DNA from: Micractinium sp. NFX-FRZ
Taxonomy: Eukaryota; Chlorophyta; Trebouxiophyceae; Chlorellales; Chlorellaceae
Assembly (NCBI GenBank): GCA_029339195.1
Contig: JAPTJF010000082.1
Span: forward strand, 62,001-126,000
DNA: 64,000 bases
Direction: 5' to 3'
The notes under the pieces were generated by a model. It was given only the letters and a program-made list of their open reading frames with translations. It was not told where the DNA came from and ran no database searches. Positions 11,001 through 23,011 of the stretch are shown here, in pieces (position 1 is the stretch's first letter; every line of letters starts with the position of its first letter). The translations under genes were made by a program, and so were the position numbers.

Positions 11001-13128
11001 TTGACTACCTCAGCCAGGCGGCACCGCGCGGCTGCAAGGGGAGGCAGTGCAGGGCAGGGCAGGGAGGGCGGATGGCAGCAGAGGTGAGAAACAAGATTGC
11101 ACTTCGGTTTGCACAGCTTGTTTGGCCATCCGGCCGAGGTGGCGCTGGGCAGCTGCATGGGAGGGCAGGGGAGGGTGAGAAGAGGCAGACCAGTGAAGGC
11201 GTACAACAGTCGGGCAAGCACAAGAAACTTGAAAAAAGAAAGTGCACATGCACAACTTCACAGCAGCAAGGTTGTGCTACGAGTGGTGAACGCTCCGTCC
11301 CTCTGCTTCCCTCAGCTACCTGACTTGGGACGCAGTGCAGCCGCCATGTCACCATGTGCAGGCACGTTGACGGCAGTACCAGGCTGCAGAATGTTGCCGG
11401 CGCCGGCAATCCGGGGCGTGGCAGGCTCAGACTCCTCCATTGCCACTGCCGCCTCCACCTCAGGTGCGGCTGCTGCCTGCTGAGCAGAGAAGCTAGAGGC
11501 TGGGATGTTCGGAGTGGTGCTGCGCAGGGCAGCTGCAGCCGGCTGCGTGCCTGCACCCGCCGTCTTGGCCTTGCCCGCCTGCACGGCCGCAAACAGGGCG
11601 GCAGGTGATCGCACCCCCACGCGCTGGGCGGGAGCTGTTGGCGCAGCATCTGTGGCACCGCCTTGCTGGCTGGGCTCGCAGCTTCTGGGGTCCGCGCCGG
11701 CCGGCAGGTATGCTGCCTGCTGCTGTGTGGTAGCAAGGCTGGTGGTGCCGTCGCCGCCAGTGCTGTGGGCGGCAGGGAGGATGTGCGGCGGCGGAGGCAC
11801 TATGCCGTGGTCGGGTTGGGCAGCGGCGGTGGTGTGCATCTCACCCTCCAGGCTGGCAGTGGACCCAGCGCTGACATCTCCCTGGCCATCGGAGCTGGTG
11901 CCACCACGAGATGCTGCCTGCCACGTCTCTCCTGCTGCCAGGGAGGCTGCAACAGTAAGATGGCCGCTGTGCACGGACCGCATGGCTGCCTGCGGGCCCG
12001 TCTGGGCGGCAGCAGCAGCTGGCTGGGTGCTGCCAGCACCGCTGGCGCCTAGAGGGCTGGCAGCACGGGAGGTGGCGCCACTAGTCGGGGTGGGCGCGGA
12101 AGCCACCGATGCTGAACGGCTGGCGCCGCCGTGTGCAGACTCCTCACTGCTGGCTGGCGCTGCTGCCTGGTGCCTGTGCGCGCCCGGGAGCTGTGGGGAG
12201 CTTGACCGCGCTGCACTGCCCTCCATAACTGCAGGGCTGGCGGCCTCGTCTCCTGACGCAGCTGAAGCGGCCGCCACAGGCACCGACTGCTGCTCAGTGG
12301 CCGTGCTGCCGGCAGCTACCGCGCCACCAGCTGCGCTGCTGCTGCCACTGCCGGTGCGCCCAAGGTCGTGTGCCACACCAGCTGAGGGGGCGGCAGCTGT
12401 GACGGAGAGCCCACTGCTGGTGCCGCCCACCGCAGGCGCTGCCTCTGCCGGTGCAGGCGGGGCGACCTGCGGGCACCAGTAGAACTCAGCAAATGGGTGC
12501 ACCCTGCAGCCATGGCCGACGCCACTTTCACACGCCTTCAGCACCCAGTTCACGAACATATGCCAAGACCGTATTTCCAACTGAGCCCAGCAGCACGCAA
12601 GGTTGGTGGCAGCACCCACCTCGGGCACATGCACGCCCAGCATATTGGCAATGTCATCCAGCGCCGCCTGCCGCCCCACCAGGTTGCTGGCCCCATGCAG
12701 CCGCAGCTCCAGCCGCAGCAGGCGTGCCTCAGCCTCGCGCTGCCCCTGTTCACCAGCCGCTCGCTCCGCCGCGAGCTGGCCCTGCAGTCGCTGTATTGCA
12801 GCGCCCGCTTCGGCAGCTGCCCGCTGCGCCGCCTCCCGCCCCTCACGCTCCCGGGCATCTAGTGTGCCCAGCGACAGCTGCAGCCCGTCTATTGTGGCAT
12901 TCTGTGCCTGCAGCTGGCGGAACAGGTCAAGCAGCACGGCCTGCAGCAGGGTGCGCACAAGGAGAGGATGGGGCGCTGGGTGGGCGGGCGGCGGCGGCAG
13001 CGGCAGGTGGGTGGGGCAGGGGCGGTTCACTTTGGCACGAGGGTCCCCATCGTTTTTCAATCGCCCCGCACCTGTAGTGGCGCCTGGAGCAGCAGAGGCT
13101 GCGCCACTCGCTCAGCAAACGCCTCCAT
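8038..13128 (-). CDS. Large coiled-coil protein with a possible DUF4795-like C-terminal part
   Basis: Exons (minus strand, 5' to 3'): 13128-13072, 12940-12620, 12466-11320, 11031-10902, 10672-10456, 10210-9902, 9664-9557, 9311-8848, 8635-8038. All joins keep frame and give 1,116 residues. The start MEAFAERVAQPL is the first ATG of a short first exon. Residues about 20-125 are a charged coiled coil. The long third exon encodes roughly 380 low-complexity Ala/Ser/Thr/Gly/Pro residues. Heptad-rich coiled coil returns in exons 4-7. The stretch KVSREDVERML followed by FKCISCDSDMQPF resembles the cysteine-containing block of DUF4795 proteins such as sperm-flagellum QRICH2. The tail is again low complexity. 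The coiled coil is plain; the family assignment is tentative and was made from memory of the motif. Confidence 0.75.
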
Positions 13129-14001
13129 GGCTCAACGCTCGACCGCAAGGGTGGGCGCCGCTCCGCGCTGCAGAGCCTATTGTCCAAATCTGGACGATGG
13201 AATTGTAATTGACGCCGAAACAAGATAGTCCGCCTCCAAAGCATGGTCAGCGGCCCTGCTCCGACACGGAGGCAGGTCACTTCAAATCAACTGATTATGG
13301 TAATGCCGTTGCGCTATTGGAAGCTTTCTCAACACAAAGGATCTTGCTCGGCAGCGCACTGCCGCCGGCCGGTGACAACACTCCCGCTCGCAGCGTTCCC
13401 CTGGCGCTCCTTGAGCGCTGTCCTGCCTGCTGCCCCCAGCAAATGAGTTGCACTGCAGCCTGCAGACGCTGAGAAGGTGCTGCCCCAGCCACGGAGCGAG
13501 TTAAGGCCACAAGTGTGGCGCCGCCTGCTCACCGCCCGCCGACCGCTGCAAACCAGCACACCTGTGCACCCAACATAAGCTAGACAGCCAGCCAGTCACA
13601 CCTGATATCAGTGGCATCAAGCAGTCCTTGCACAAGAATGGCTGCCGCAATAGCCCTCGCGCTCTGCCTGCTGGGCGGCCGCGGCGCGGGCAACGTGTCA
13701 TCGAAAAGACTGTTGCTGTGGCACACACTGTACACGCATTACACTGTACAAATCAAAGTGTTAGGCTTTGCCCAAGGGTATAGTTCTTGTGCCGACAGCG
13801 TGTGTTTTGCACAGAGCGCAGCCAGGGCCTGGTGGCAAAGCAGACGCCGACTCGGGCCAGATGCACACTTATGCAGGTGGGGCCAGCAAGGTCAAATTGA
13901 GGCAGGACCAGGGGCGTCAGGGTGGGGGGTCCTGTGGGTTCATGTCGTCAGAACAAGCAGGGATGTGGAGGCTTCGCCCCCTGCAGTGTGTGCGGCAGCC
14001 C
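13129..14001. other. Intergenic region between two minus-strand genes
   Basis: This holds the promoter and 5' UTR of the coiled-coil gene on its left and the 3' UTR of the cysteine-rich gene on its right. Apart from one TGTAA motif on the minus strand, no repeat or convincing gene was seen. Confidence 0.55.
13739..13743 (-). terminator. TGTAA polyadenylation motif
   Basis: TGTAA on the minus strand, 259 nt past the stop of the cysteine-rich gene. TGTAA is the usual green-algal poly(A) signal; use here is inferred from position only. Confidence 0.4.
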
Positions 14002-17000
14002 TCAGGAGGCGGGCGCGCAGGTGTAGGTGCCGGTGCGGGGGTCTCCGCTGACCCTGCACACCTCGTTGGCGCCGGTGCAGCCACCACCGCACATGTAGAG
14101 TGGGTAGGTACTGCCTTGGAAGTTGCAGTACGACGTGCCGGCCTGCTGGCAGGTGGAACCGTCGAAGCACCAGCCTGCGGCAACGGGTGGAGTGGGAGGC
14201 GCAATGTTTTGCCTTGCGCGTGCAACTGCAAGCTGGCAGCAACGCCGGCCTTCCTGGCTGCGCTTCCAAATGCACAGAGCATGCTGCTCTCCGACTGCAT
14301 GCCTGCCTGCCAGCCCACACCTCGGCACCCACCACCCAGCTGCTCTGTCAGCCAGCCAAACACCAGTTGGACGAATCGGCAGTACTCACCAATGGGGCAG
14401 TAGCAGGCGGGCCCCTTGCCTCCCTCGCGGACCTCGCAGACGGTGCGCTGCGTGGTCGAGCAACCTGGCAGGCGATGCGTGCAACATGAGCGGTTATCCA
14501 ACATGAGGCAGGCGTTGCGGCACACAGTGGCAGCCCCTCAGAGCACGCACTGCCCGACATAGCTGCTGCTGCTGCCACGAGTCTGAGTTAGTCTGAGGGG
14601 AAACACAAACTTTAAAAGCGGCAGCGGCAGCGGCGGCAGGGGCTGCAGCCGTGACAGGCTGCCCCGCTGGTGGCTGGCCAGCTGCACAATCCTCACCGTC
14701 TGGACCGCTACCCTCACTGCAGATGTAGGCGCAAGTCCTGGTGGTGGTGGAGCAGTAGCCGGTGTCGCAATCGGCATTGGAGACGCACGTGCCCCCAAGC
14801 TTGCACTTGGGGCAGCCTGCGCCGCCGCACTGGCGCACGGGGTCGGCACAGCCGCAGGGCCCGCAGTCCCCGCCGCACTTGTTGACTGGGTCGGTGCAGC
14901 AGCGGTACGTGTAGTATACCTCACCCGACGGGTCTGTGCCCACAGGGGCGCTGGCGCAGGTGGAGCCGTCGGGGCAGGACGCCTTGCCCTTGCCTGCAAT
15001 GCAGCCCAGATGCGCAGGGTGCTGCTGAGCAGGCCTAGCGCTTCCCTGCAGCTGCCGAGGTGCTGCTGACACGCACCCTTGGGCGACATGAGTGAGGGAG
15101 TGGAGCAAGTAGTGCCTGCGCAGCCTTGTGTTGATGGAAAGCCCTGCGGCGCAGCAAACTTCAGCGGCAGCACACAGCACAGCGCAGGTGGGGGCGAGGC
15201 GTGCTTGCCTGTGACCGTGGATGGGTTGCTCACGCCATTGCAGATGCAGCGGCCGTTGTAGCAGTAGGTGCCGACAGGGCAGCCTTGTTGGATGCTGGAG
15301 CCTGCACTGGGGAAGGGGGCACACGCGGGCAGGCTCTCCTGTACTGCACTGCCGCAGTGGAGTGGGACCCACCTGTTGCCCGTGCCCGTGGTTTGCATCC
15401 ACTTCTAGGACTCCCAGCTCGGAGCTCTTTCAACACGTGGGATCAGTGCACCACGCAGGGCACCACCCATGCGCAAGACCCCACTCGTGCATGCCACGAG
15501 CGCTGCACCGGGCCTGCATGCAAGTGCTGAGGCTTTCTTGCAGCTGTGTCACACTTGCCCTGGGAGGCTTTGCAGTCGTTGGTCGGCGTGGGCAGGCATT
15601 GCCAGGTGGTGGCGTCGGTCTGGGTGCACGTCTCGCTTTGCAGGCAGCCTGTGGATGAGGCGCCTGGCAGGCTGCCACACGAGTATGACGCGCCAGCAGT
15701 GCGGCCGTTGAAGACCTGAGCAAGGGACCGAGCAAAACACACGCCATGTGTGGTGCGCAGCGTGCAGTGAAGCACGTGTGCGGCAGGCATGAGCAGTGAC
15801 ATTGCGCTTGCAACCTACCACCTTGATACAAACAAGCATCGCTCTCCCTGTCCCTGACTGTTCCATACAGACCTTGCTGTTCCAAAGCACAGAACCCACC
15901 AGGGAGTTGAAGTTGCAGGCACTTGCACTGGTACCAGCCTGAGCGCAATTGCCACTGCTATCCACACAGAACCCTGCAGGCAGTAAATTCTGATGGTTGG
16001 ACTTGGACTGAACATTGAACTGAGAAGAGTTGCTTGCCAGGGTGCGACGACAGTGCATGACACCACCAGCAGGGGCCATGCAGGCCAGGGCCAGCAGCCT
16101 GCCACGCGGCGCCCCACCTGGCTTGCAGTAGCAGGCGCACTGGCTGGGTCCAAAGCCGCCAGTGGGGCTGACATTGCCGGCGCGCGCGACGCACTCCTGC
16201 CCTTGGGGGCAGGTGCCGCAGGCATTGGAGCTGCACAACTGAGTCTCCCCCTCTGGCACTGTGGAGGCCTGCAGGGGGGCTCATGATGATGATGGGAGCA
16301 CGGGTTGCTCTCGGTGTGTGCTGCGTGGCCAAACGGGCTTGGTGTGTGAGACCCGGGCGGCATCAGCCACAGTACCCCCCTTGCTCTACCTGCGACGCCA
16401 CACTGCACCCTCAACCGCCCACACCCCCTGCTGCTGCCCAGCTGGCAGGCCATTCCATCCCCTGCTACTGCCCCCCATCCACCACACTACATCCCACCCG
16501 GTGGCTGCCCTTCCGCTACTGCCCGCCCCACCTGACACGTCATCCCGCCACCGGCGCTGGGCAGGCACTGTGTCCCGAAGGCGCAGTCGGAGTTGGCTTT
16601 GCACGTGATTCCAGCGGCGCAGGGCGGGCAGCGGCTGCCACCGCAGTCCACACCTGCGCATGTGAGCACGCTCAACTGTAACTGAGTGTGATTTCCCCAA
16701 GGCAGCGCAGATTGGTGTACTTGCCCGCAGTACTCGATAGCAGGGCACGTTTGTGACCCACCTGTCTCAGTTTTGTCCTGGACACCGTTAATCTTGCAGG
16801 AGGAGCCAGCCTGCGGTAGAGGTGTCATCAGAGGTGGCAGGGAGCGCAGGAGTATGGGAAGGGGTGAGGGGGCAGGCTCGCGAGGTGGTGGAATCGGACG
16901 CAGCAGCACGCAGGCTACACACCCCCTGCGGCACTTCTTGAGGCATGCAGGCTTGTGCTGGTCTGTGATGGCAGGGAACGACAAGGCAGGGCGGGACGTA

Positions 17001-19670
17001 GCAGAGAAGCACCTCGGCATCTTGAACATGACCGTGGCAGCGGCAGCCAGCGGCTGGCATCCCACAAACAATGGCACCCAGGCAGCGGGCAGCGGGCCGC
17101 AGGCAGCTGGTGTGGCACTTACAACGCACGTGCCAGTCTGGCAAGCCCACGTGTCTGGGCAAGAGTTTCCGCAACCACCGCAATTTGCATTGTCCTTCAA
17201 GACATTCACACACTCGCCATTGCATAGGGCCTGGCCTGCACGATGGAAGTAGTGGGGCCGGCCAAACAATGTTGAGCAGATGCGGCATCTGGTGAGAAGG
17301 AGAGCGGTGAAAGTGTGGCTTGAAGCAAAAGGCACGTTTCTAGCTGGGGGCTGGCCCAGCCAGCATGCAACCTGGTAGGCGAGAAGATGGCTGGGCAGGC
17401 AAGGCGGGTGGGCCGTCATGCAAGCATGCGCAGGGGCAGGCGGGCAGGCAGGCAGGCAGGCAGCCCAGGCCCACCCGAGCCGGTGCAGCTTCCATCCTCA
17501 GCTGCAGTGGCAGCGATGGAGGCAGTGGTGGGGGGCGTGCACTTGCCCTTGACGCACTGCTGGTCCACAGCGCAGGCGATGCCGCAGCCGCCTGCACGGG
17601 AGGGCAGGAGGGGCAGGGGGCAGAGAAAGGGGCGGGGCAGAGACGTGGCACGAGTCAGCAGCAGACGAGTGGTGCCGCGAGGGCCTTGGGAGGTGAAGGG
17701 CGCAGGAGCGAGGGTGTTTGTGTGGATGGAGCGTCTGGCTATTCAAATGGGGTGGGCCACTCACACCCCACACCGATGCGCCTGCCCCCCCTCACCGCGG
17801 CCTCTCGCTAACCCTCGCCACGAGCGCTGCGATATGGAGCCTGCCCCCCCTGGCCATCCCCCAGACCCTCGGCACCAACGGCCCCAGCTCACCACAGTTT
17901 TCTGGGTCGGCCTGGGTGGAGACGCAAGCGCCCGCGGCACCGCAGGGCCCCAAGCCTGCAAGAGGGGGCATCCGTGCAGCGCACGACATTGGTGCATCCG
18001 AGGGAGGTAGAGAGGCAGGCTGGACTCTCAGGCTGGACTCTCTGCCCGCTGTGGTGACTGCTGGCCGACAGGGGTTCCAACAACATATTGCTAGGCAGAG
18101 ACATTACCATGCAGGGCGGCAAGGAGCAGCATCACGGCCACCGCCGGTGCCTCACCTGCGCCGCACCCGTTGCCCAGAGCCGAGGCCAGGTCAGCCTTGG
18201 CAGCCTCGGAACCATCACTGGGTGCAGGAGGAGGGGGCGGAGGAGGAGAAGCGCCGCCAGCCTGCTGCCTTGCCGATTCTCCACTTGCCTGCAGCGGCGC
18301 AGTGCAAGGGCAGGTCACTGAGGGCCGCGCTTTGCCATGCTGTGCTCTGTGCTACTGTCCTCACTGCGGCATGCTTTTTTGCTTTCTTTGCTGTGTCGTA
18401 CTGACAGGGCAAGGCATGGTGCTGCTGCACCCAACCCTGGATGTCAGCTCCAACTCCAGCACACACGGCAGCAGGGCAGCCCCCAGTCCCAACCCCTGAG
18501 ACCCTCGGAAGTTGAGCGGGCACTTGCCTGGGCACACTTCCCGCCGGTGCAGGTCCCGCTGGCGCAGTCGGAGTCCGTCCTGCACTTTTTGTCGAAGGGG
18601 CAGGCAGTGCAGAGGGAGCCGCCGCAGTCCACATCCGATTCATCCTGGTTCTTTTTGTTGTCGGAGCACTGCGGGGCAGGGGAGCGAGTGGGATGGAGGC
18701 GGGAGAGGGGATTGGGATGCATGGTGAGCAGCAGGGTGTGGGAAGGGAGGGCGGGCGTGCGCGTGGAATGGCCCGCACTGGAGCGAGGGAGCGAGAGGAA
18801 GGGAAGGGGGAGGGGTGTGTGAGGGCGGGAGTGTAGGCAGGGTGGGCACAGGGTGGGAGAAGGGGCCAGGACATGATCTGGCAGGCGCGCAGGCGGGGAG
18901 GGGAAAAAGATCAGCCCGCTTGGGAGGCGCGAGTGCCTTGGCAGCAGCCCTAGCCGGCGCCTCACGGTGCCATGACTGCAGAGGCAGGAGCCTACCCGAT
19001 CCTCACCGTGGCAGGAGGTGGAGGCGAGGCGGACACCTGAGAGGTGCGGGCGGTCGTGGTGGCGGGGCTGGGTGGGGCGCGGGGGGGCGCCTTCGCCGGC
19101 GTAGGGACCTGAGCAGGCTTCGGAGGAGGCGGCGGGGTCTCGAACGGAGGCGGCGGGGTTTCGACCGGAGGCGGCGGGGTCTCAACTGGGGGTGGCGGGG
19201 GGTCGTCCTGCTGCAGGGAGCGGTGCCATCCACCTGCGGGGGGGAGGACGACGAAGTGGAAGGTGCGCCCATGTGTGCAGGCTGAGGACGGGCGAGCTAC
19301 AAGTCGGGCCTCGAAGAGGGGCGGTGCTTCACCCGCCTGCCTGCTCAGCCTCCCTCACCTGAAGAGGCGTGCATCTCAGGCAGCCTGCAAGTGCGGCAGG
19401 CAGTGTGGGCTTGGGTTTGGCACATGGATGGGGAGGGCAGCGGGCACGGTCCGCCAACCCCGCCGCAGCAGCTGCCCGCCAGCATGCCGCCGGCTCGGCC
19501 CCACCCCCCCACCCCCCCTCAGCGACCGCTGCCTGCCCCACATGCGCCCTAGCGCTTCCCGCTTGAACGTGTCAAGCCTCTCACCCCGCCAGGCCATACC
19601 TGGGCAAGCCCCATGCCACCGCAGCGAGCGCACACGCTGCTGCCAGAACGAGAGCCACGGGCCTGGGCAT
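14002..19670 (-). CDS. Secreted proline-rich and cysteine-rich modular protein
   Basis: Exons (5' to 3'): 19670-19600, 19384-19359, 19233-19007, 18668-18528, 18288-18156, 17955-17893, 17591-17475, 17235-17123, 16810-16762, 16653-16532, 16268-16118, 15973-15873, 15715-15559, 15301-15209, 14993-14697, 14464-14390, 14174-14002. They join in frame to 702 residues. A signal peptide starts MPRPVALVLAAACALAAVAW. A stretch with repeated PPPPxET follows, like hydroxyproline-rich wall proteins. Then come a dozen small cysteine modules, roughly one per exon, including DVDCGGSLCTACPFDKKC, GVDCGGSRCPPCAAG and NCGGCGNSCPDTWACQTGTC. Most introns are phase 1, as expected for shuffled extracellular modules. 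Exon 2 is only 26 nt. Three introns appear to start with GC (at 18527, 15558 and 15208). Probable extracellular matrix or surface protein; substrate or partner unknown. Confidence 0.8.
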
Positions 19671-20460
19671 GCTGTGCGTGGGCCAATGCCGTCAAATCGG
19701 AAAACGGCGCTCGGGGTGTAACGTCATCGGTTCGCATAAAAGATATGCTGATCTGGCTTCATTGGGTGCAGTACCACGGTGGGCGGATTACTCTCACCTG
19801 CCACCGCTTCCCTCAGGCGGCCCCTGCTGCATCCGTTTGAGGAGTGACAGACGTGCTGAGGTGTGAAGGCTAGTATGCCCTGCTGCATTTTTATGTGGGG
19901 GTTGGGTAGTGCCGGACGTGTTGAGAACGCCGGCGCCGCCCTCTGATACCGTCCGGCTTCCTGTCTCTGCTGAGGTGCCGCACATGGGTGGACGGCGGAG
20001 GCATCTGGGAGGAGCGAGCCCGCCAGCCTGGCACCATCCACTCCGCAGAGCATGCATGTACCCGACTGAGGGCAGTCATATTCTGACGACCCTCCCTGCC
20101 CCCTGCTCCCGCCTGTCCGCCCACTCCCTGGCCGCCTGCCTGCTGCGCTCCCGTCAGCCTGCCTGCTATCAATTGCTCTCCTGATGCGTCTTGCTGTTTA
20201 GGATGCACACCCGGGGTTGTGGGCAGATAATGCTTCAACCGTTGTCCGACGCAGGCATCAAACTCAGCGGCAGACATGCCTGCCAGCGCTCTCGCCTGCT
20301 GCCTGCCAGCCAAGCTGACCTCCAAACAGCCTGTCTGCTGCAACCTCATCAGCACCACATGCCGCAACCAAACTTCTGTCATACCACTAGAAGGCTCAAG
20401 GGGCTTACAGCATCGGGAGAGAACGGTACCAGAAGAAGTACACTGAGCAAGCTGCGGAGC
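19671..20460. other. Intergenic region upstream of the cysteine-rich gene
   Basis: Promoter and 5' UTR of the cysteine-rich gene plus the 3' UTR of the 187-aa coiled-coil gene. A 163-codon open frame on the minus strand (19891-20382) lacks family features and composition support, and is treated as chance. Confidence 0.5.
20405..20409 (-). terminator. TGTAA polyadenylation motif
   Basis: TGTAA on the minus strand, 52 nt past the stop of the 187-aa coiled-coil gene. Its position suits a poly(A) signal. Confidence 0.45.
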
Positions 20461-21735
20461 TCAAGGGCCGCCGTCGTCGCCGCTTTCGCCGCTGCTACTG
20501 CTGCTGCGAGGCGTGCCGCTGCCTGCGCTGCCGCTGCCTGCGCTGCTGCCTGCCCCTCCGCCGCCGCCCAATGCGCCGCTTGTGCCGCCTAGCGATAGCG
20601 CTTGGATCACCGCCTGCAGGGGTCATGACAAGCAGGGAGCAACTCGGGTGCAGCACGCCAGTTACACGGCAAGCCTGGCTTGGGGCCAGGTAGGGCGGTG
20701 AGGCACGCATGCGCCGTGAGGGGCCCGCCCTGCACACCTCGCCAGAGACACAGTTGCCTACCTGCCCGCCCGCTTGCCTGGTTGGCAACTTTCCCACCTG
20801 GCTGCGTGCCAACCTGCCTTCACAGTCGGTGGCATGCACCAACCTGCCAAACGGCCTGCCTGCGCTCGCTCCGCCCGGCACCGGCCTCTGGCTAGCGCAC
20901 ACATACACCCTGCCTCCCCCATCCACCCATCCAACCAGCGTTAACTCATCCAGACGTCTAGTCTGGCCTCCCCGCCCAACTTCACACTGGCAGTGGGGCC
21001 CTGCCCCCTTCATATGCTGTTCCCACTCGGCCACCCTTTCCCAGCTATCCACCCCCACCTGCAGCGCCACACTCACCTGCAGGTCGTGTATCTCCTGGTC
21101 TTTCCTAAGCAGCTCCTCGTAGTGCAGCTTGAACACCGACCCGTGGTTCTCCACCTCAGCACCCAGCTCAGCCACCCGCGCCTCCGCCGCCCGCCGCGCC
21201 CGCTCGCTTTCCTCCAGCCGCGCCACCACAGCACCCAGCTGCGCCTCCAGCTCTGCGATCTTGTGCTGCTGGCCCTGCGGGGGCCGGGATGGAGGCGTGC
21301 AAGGGGCGGATTGTGAGGGCAGCACAGGTGTGAGCGTACAAGAGGCAGCGAGAGGGCGGGGGTGCAAGGAGGGGCAAAGGAGCGGGTACGCAGGCCACGC
21401 AAGTGAACACCTGCTCCACCTCTGATGCTCCCAACTCCTGACCTCCATTGAGCAAATCCGCCATAGCATCTGCAAGCATCTATTCCCACTGCGCCGCTGG
21501 CCGTCGCCCTCCCGCCGCTCACATGCAGCGCGGCGGTGAACTGTGCCTGCGGCACCGCCTGCCGCCAAGCCTCCTCGTCCAGGTAAAGCGCCGTGTCCAG
21601 CTGCTTTGCCAGGTCGTCCAGGGTGCGCTGCGCCGCCTCCACGTTCTTCACGGCCTCCGCCCAGCGCAGCGGCACGGGCGGGCCCTGAGAGCCTCCCAGC
21701 TGCAGCGGCTGCATCGTCACTTGGACCGGCGGCAT
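20461..21735 (-). CDS. Coiled-coil protein, 187 aa, family not recognised
   Basis: Exons 21735-21523, 21274-21077 and 20613-20461 join with phase-0 introns to 187 residues from MPPVQVTMQPLQLG. Residues about 25-145 are almost continuous coiled coil, with blocks such as EAAQRTLDDLAKQLDTALYL, ELEAQLGAVVARLEESERAR and KLHYEELLRKDQEIHDLQ. The last 40 residues are a Gly/Ser-rich tail. An in-frame upstream start near 21852 is possible but would lie in the space shared with the neighbouring gene. It stands head-to-head with the TPR gene. No enzymatic motif is visible; a structural or scaffold role is a guess. Confidence 0.7.
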
Positions 21736-22051
21736 GTGATCGACTGTATCGAGCTGGCGGAGCGGGCTGAGACAGGCCAGGACACGGGCACGTAGAAAAA
21801 TGTGCTTGCAAAGGCACGATCGGGAGCTTGCCGGCCCACTAATGCAAACCAAAAGTCAGGACGAGTGGTTGTGTCCGGCAGGATGGGCAATAGGCACCTC
21901 TGATCGCGAGAACGGGCTGACAGGCTGGCACCGCCGCTGCGCCGCCGCTATGCTGCCAAGGCGGGGAGCTGAGTGGTCTTATTCTGCCTGTGGTTCTCAG
22001 CCACCTCGAAATCGTTTTCGCGCCACCGCCCAGCTTCGAAACGCACGAAGC
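21736..22051. promoter_or_regulatory. Presumed bidirectional promoter region
   Basis: 316 bp between the divergent starts of the coiled-coil gene (-) and the TPR gene (+). No TATA-like box was recognised. The call rests on layout alone. Confidence 0.4.
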
Positions 22052-23011
22052 ATGCACCCCTTGAAGGCACCGGCCCCCTGGGCGAAGCTGGCCAAGCACG
22101 CCGACCTGACGGCAGCAGCGGTGCGGCACAGGGTGCCTGGGGCCTGCCTTTAAAGCTCTGCCAAAGGTGCATGTATACTTGATTTCGATGCTCGTGGACG
22201 TGCGTGCCTGCAGGCCTGCCCCGCCGTCGCCGCCTCCCCAGCCGCCGATGGCGACGGCGGACGCTTGCTGCGCGCGACCCGCGCGCTGCGCCTCGGGGAC
22301 TGGCAGGCGGCAGCAAGCTTGCTGAGCCAGGAGGTGGAGGAGCACCCCGGCAGCTACGTGGCAGTTGACCTGCGGGCGGCCTGCTGGCTCCAGGCGGGGC
22401 TGCACGAGCAGGCGCTGGACGATGCAATGCTGTGCACCAAGCTGAACCCCGACTGGTGGGTGGGTGCAAACACTTGCCTGGGGTTGGTGTGCTGTGTGTG
22501 TGTGTGTGGGGGGGGGGGGGGTGTTGGGCAGTGGGCAGATGCTTTGCCAGACAAGCCGCCAGCGGAAGCACGCCCAGGCATGCGGTGGTGCGGTGTTGGG
22601 CACCAAGGTCAACCCAGACTGGCGAGTGAGAGCAAGCACTTGCCTGGGGAGTGCTTCGGGTTAAAGATGAGCTAGGATGCAGGCCACAGTGCAAACCCAA
22701 GCAAGCAATGTAAATACCTCCAGCACCGCATCTGCTGATCAACAACATTTGGTCTGTCATCACCCTGTGCCTGGCTGCCTCCTGTCAGCACGCCGCTCAC
22801 CTCTCCCATCCACCCCAAAACATGCAGGGCACGTGGGTGGGCCCGGCTGGGGGCGGCGCAGCTGTGCCTGGGCCACGCACGCGCAGCGGTGGCCGCCTAC
22901 CGCCAGGGGCTTGGTCTGGACCCCGGCAGCCGAGAGATGCAGATGGGGCTGGAGATGGCGGAGCAGGCGCAGGCGGAGCAGGGGGAGCGACGCAAGACGA
23001 TGCGGCACTAG
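22052..23011 (+). CDS. Small TPR-repeat protein
   Basis: Exons 22052-22132, 22214-22455 and 22828-23011 join in frame to 168 residues. The second exon encodes TPR helices (ALRLGDWQAAASLLSQEVEE, then QAGLHEQALDDAMLCTKLNP). The third completes a repeat (GWARLGAAQLCLGHARAAV) and ends in a charged helix. The join Asp-Trp-Ala-Arg across the second intron restores the usual NPDW-A-GW TPR junction, which fixes the donor at 22456. The first exon and its start are less sure because the donor GTGCCT at 22133 is weak. The set resembles Hop/STI1-like TPRs, which bind chaperone tails; this is inference. Confidence 0.75.
22587..22648 (+). repeat. Copy of the TPR gene's exon-donor junction in its intron
   Basis: The exon end and following intron (GCACCAAGCTGAACCCCGACTG, then GTGGGTG, then CACTTGCCTGGGG) recur at 22587-22648 as GCACCAAGGTCAACCCAGACTG with CGAGTGAG and CACTTGCCTGGGG. 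The copy has its own GTGAGA-like donor. Confidence 0.85.

Noticed and set aside
13611..14051. Plus-strand frame beginning with a signal-peptide-like MAAAIALALCLLGG
   Set aside because: It lies in the likely 3' UTR of the cysteine-rich gene, runs into that gene's last exon antisense, and shows no recognisable domain.
19891..20382. 163-codon minus-strand frame upstream of the cysteine-rich gene
   Set aside because: Mixed composition without motifs, splice context or start context. GC-rich DNA often has frames of this size.
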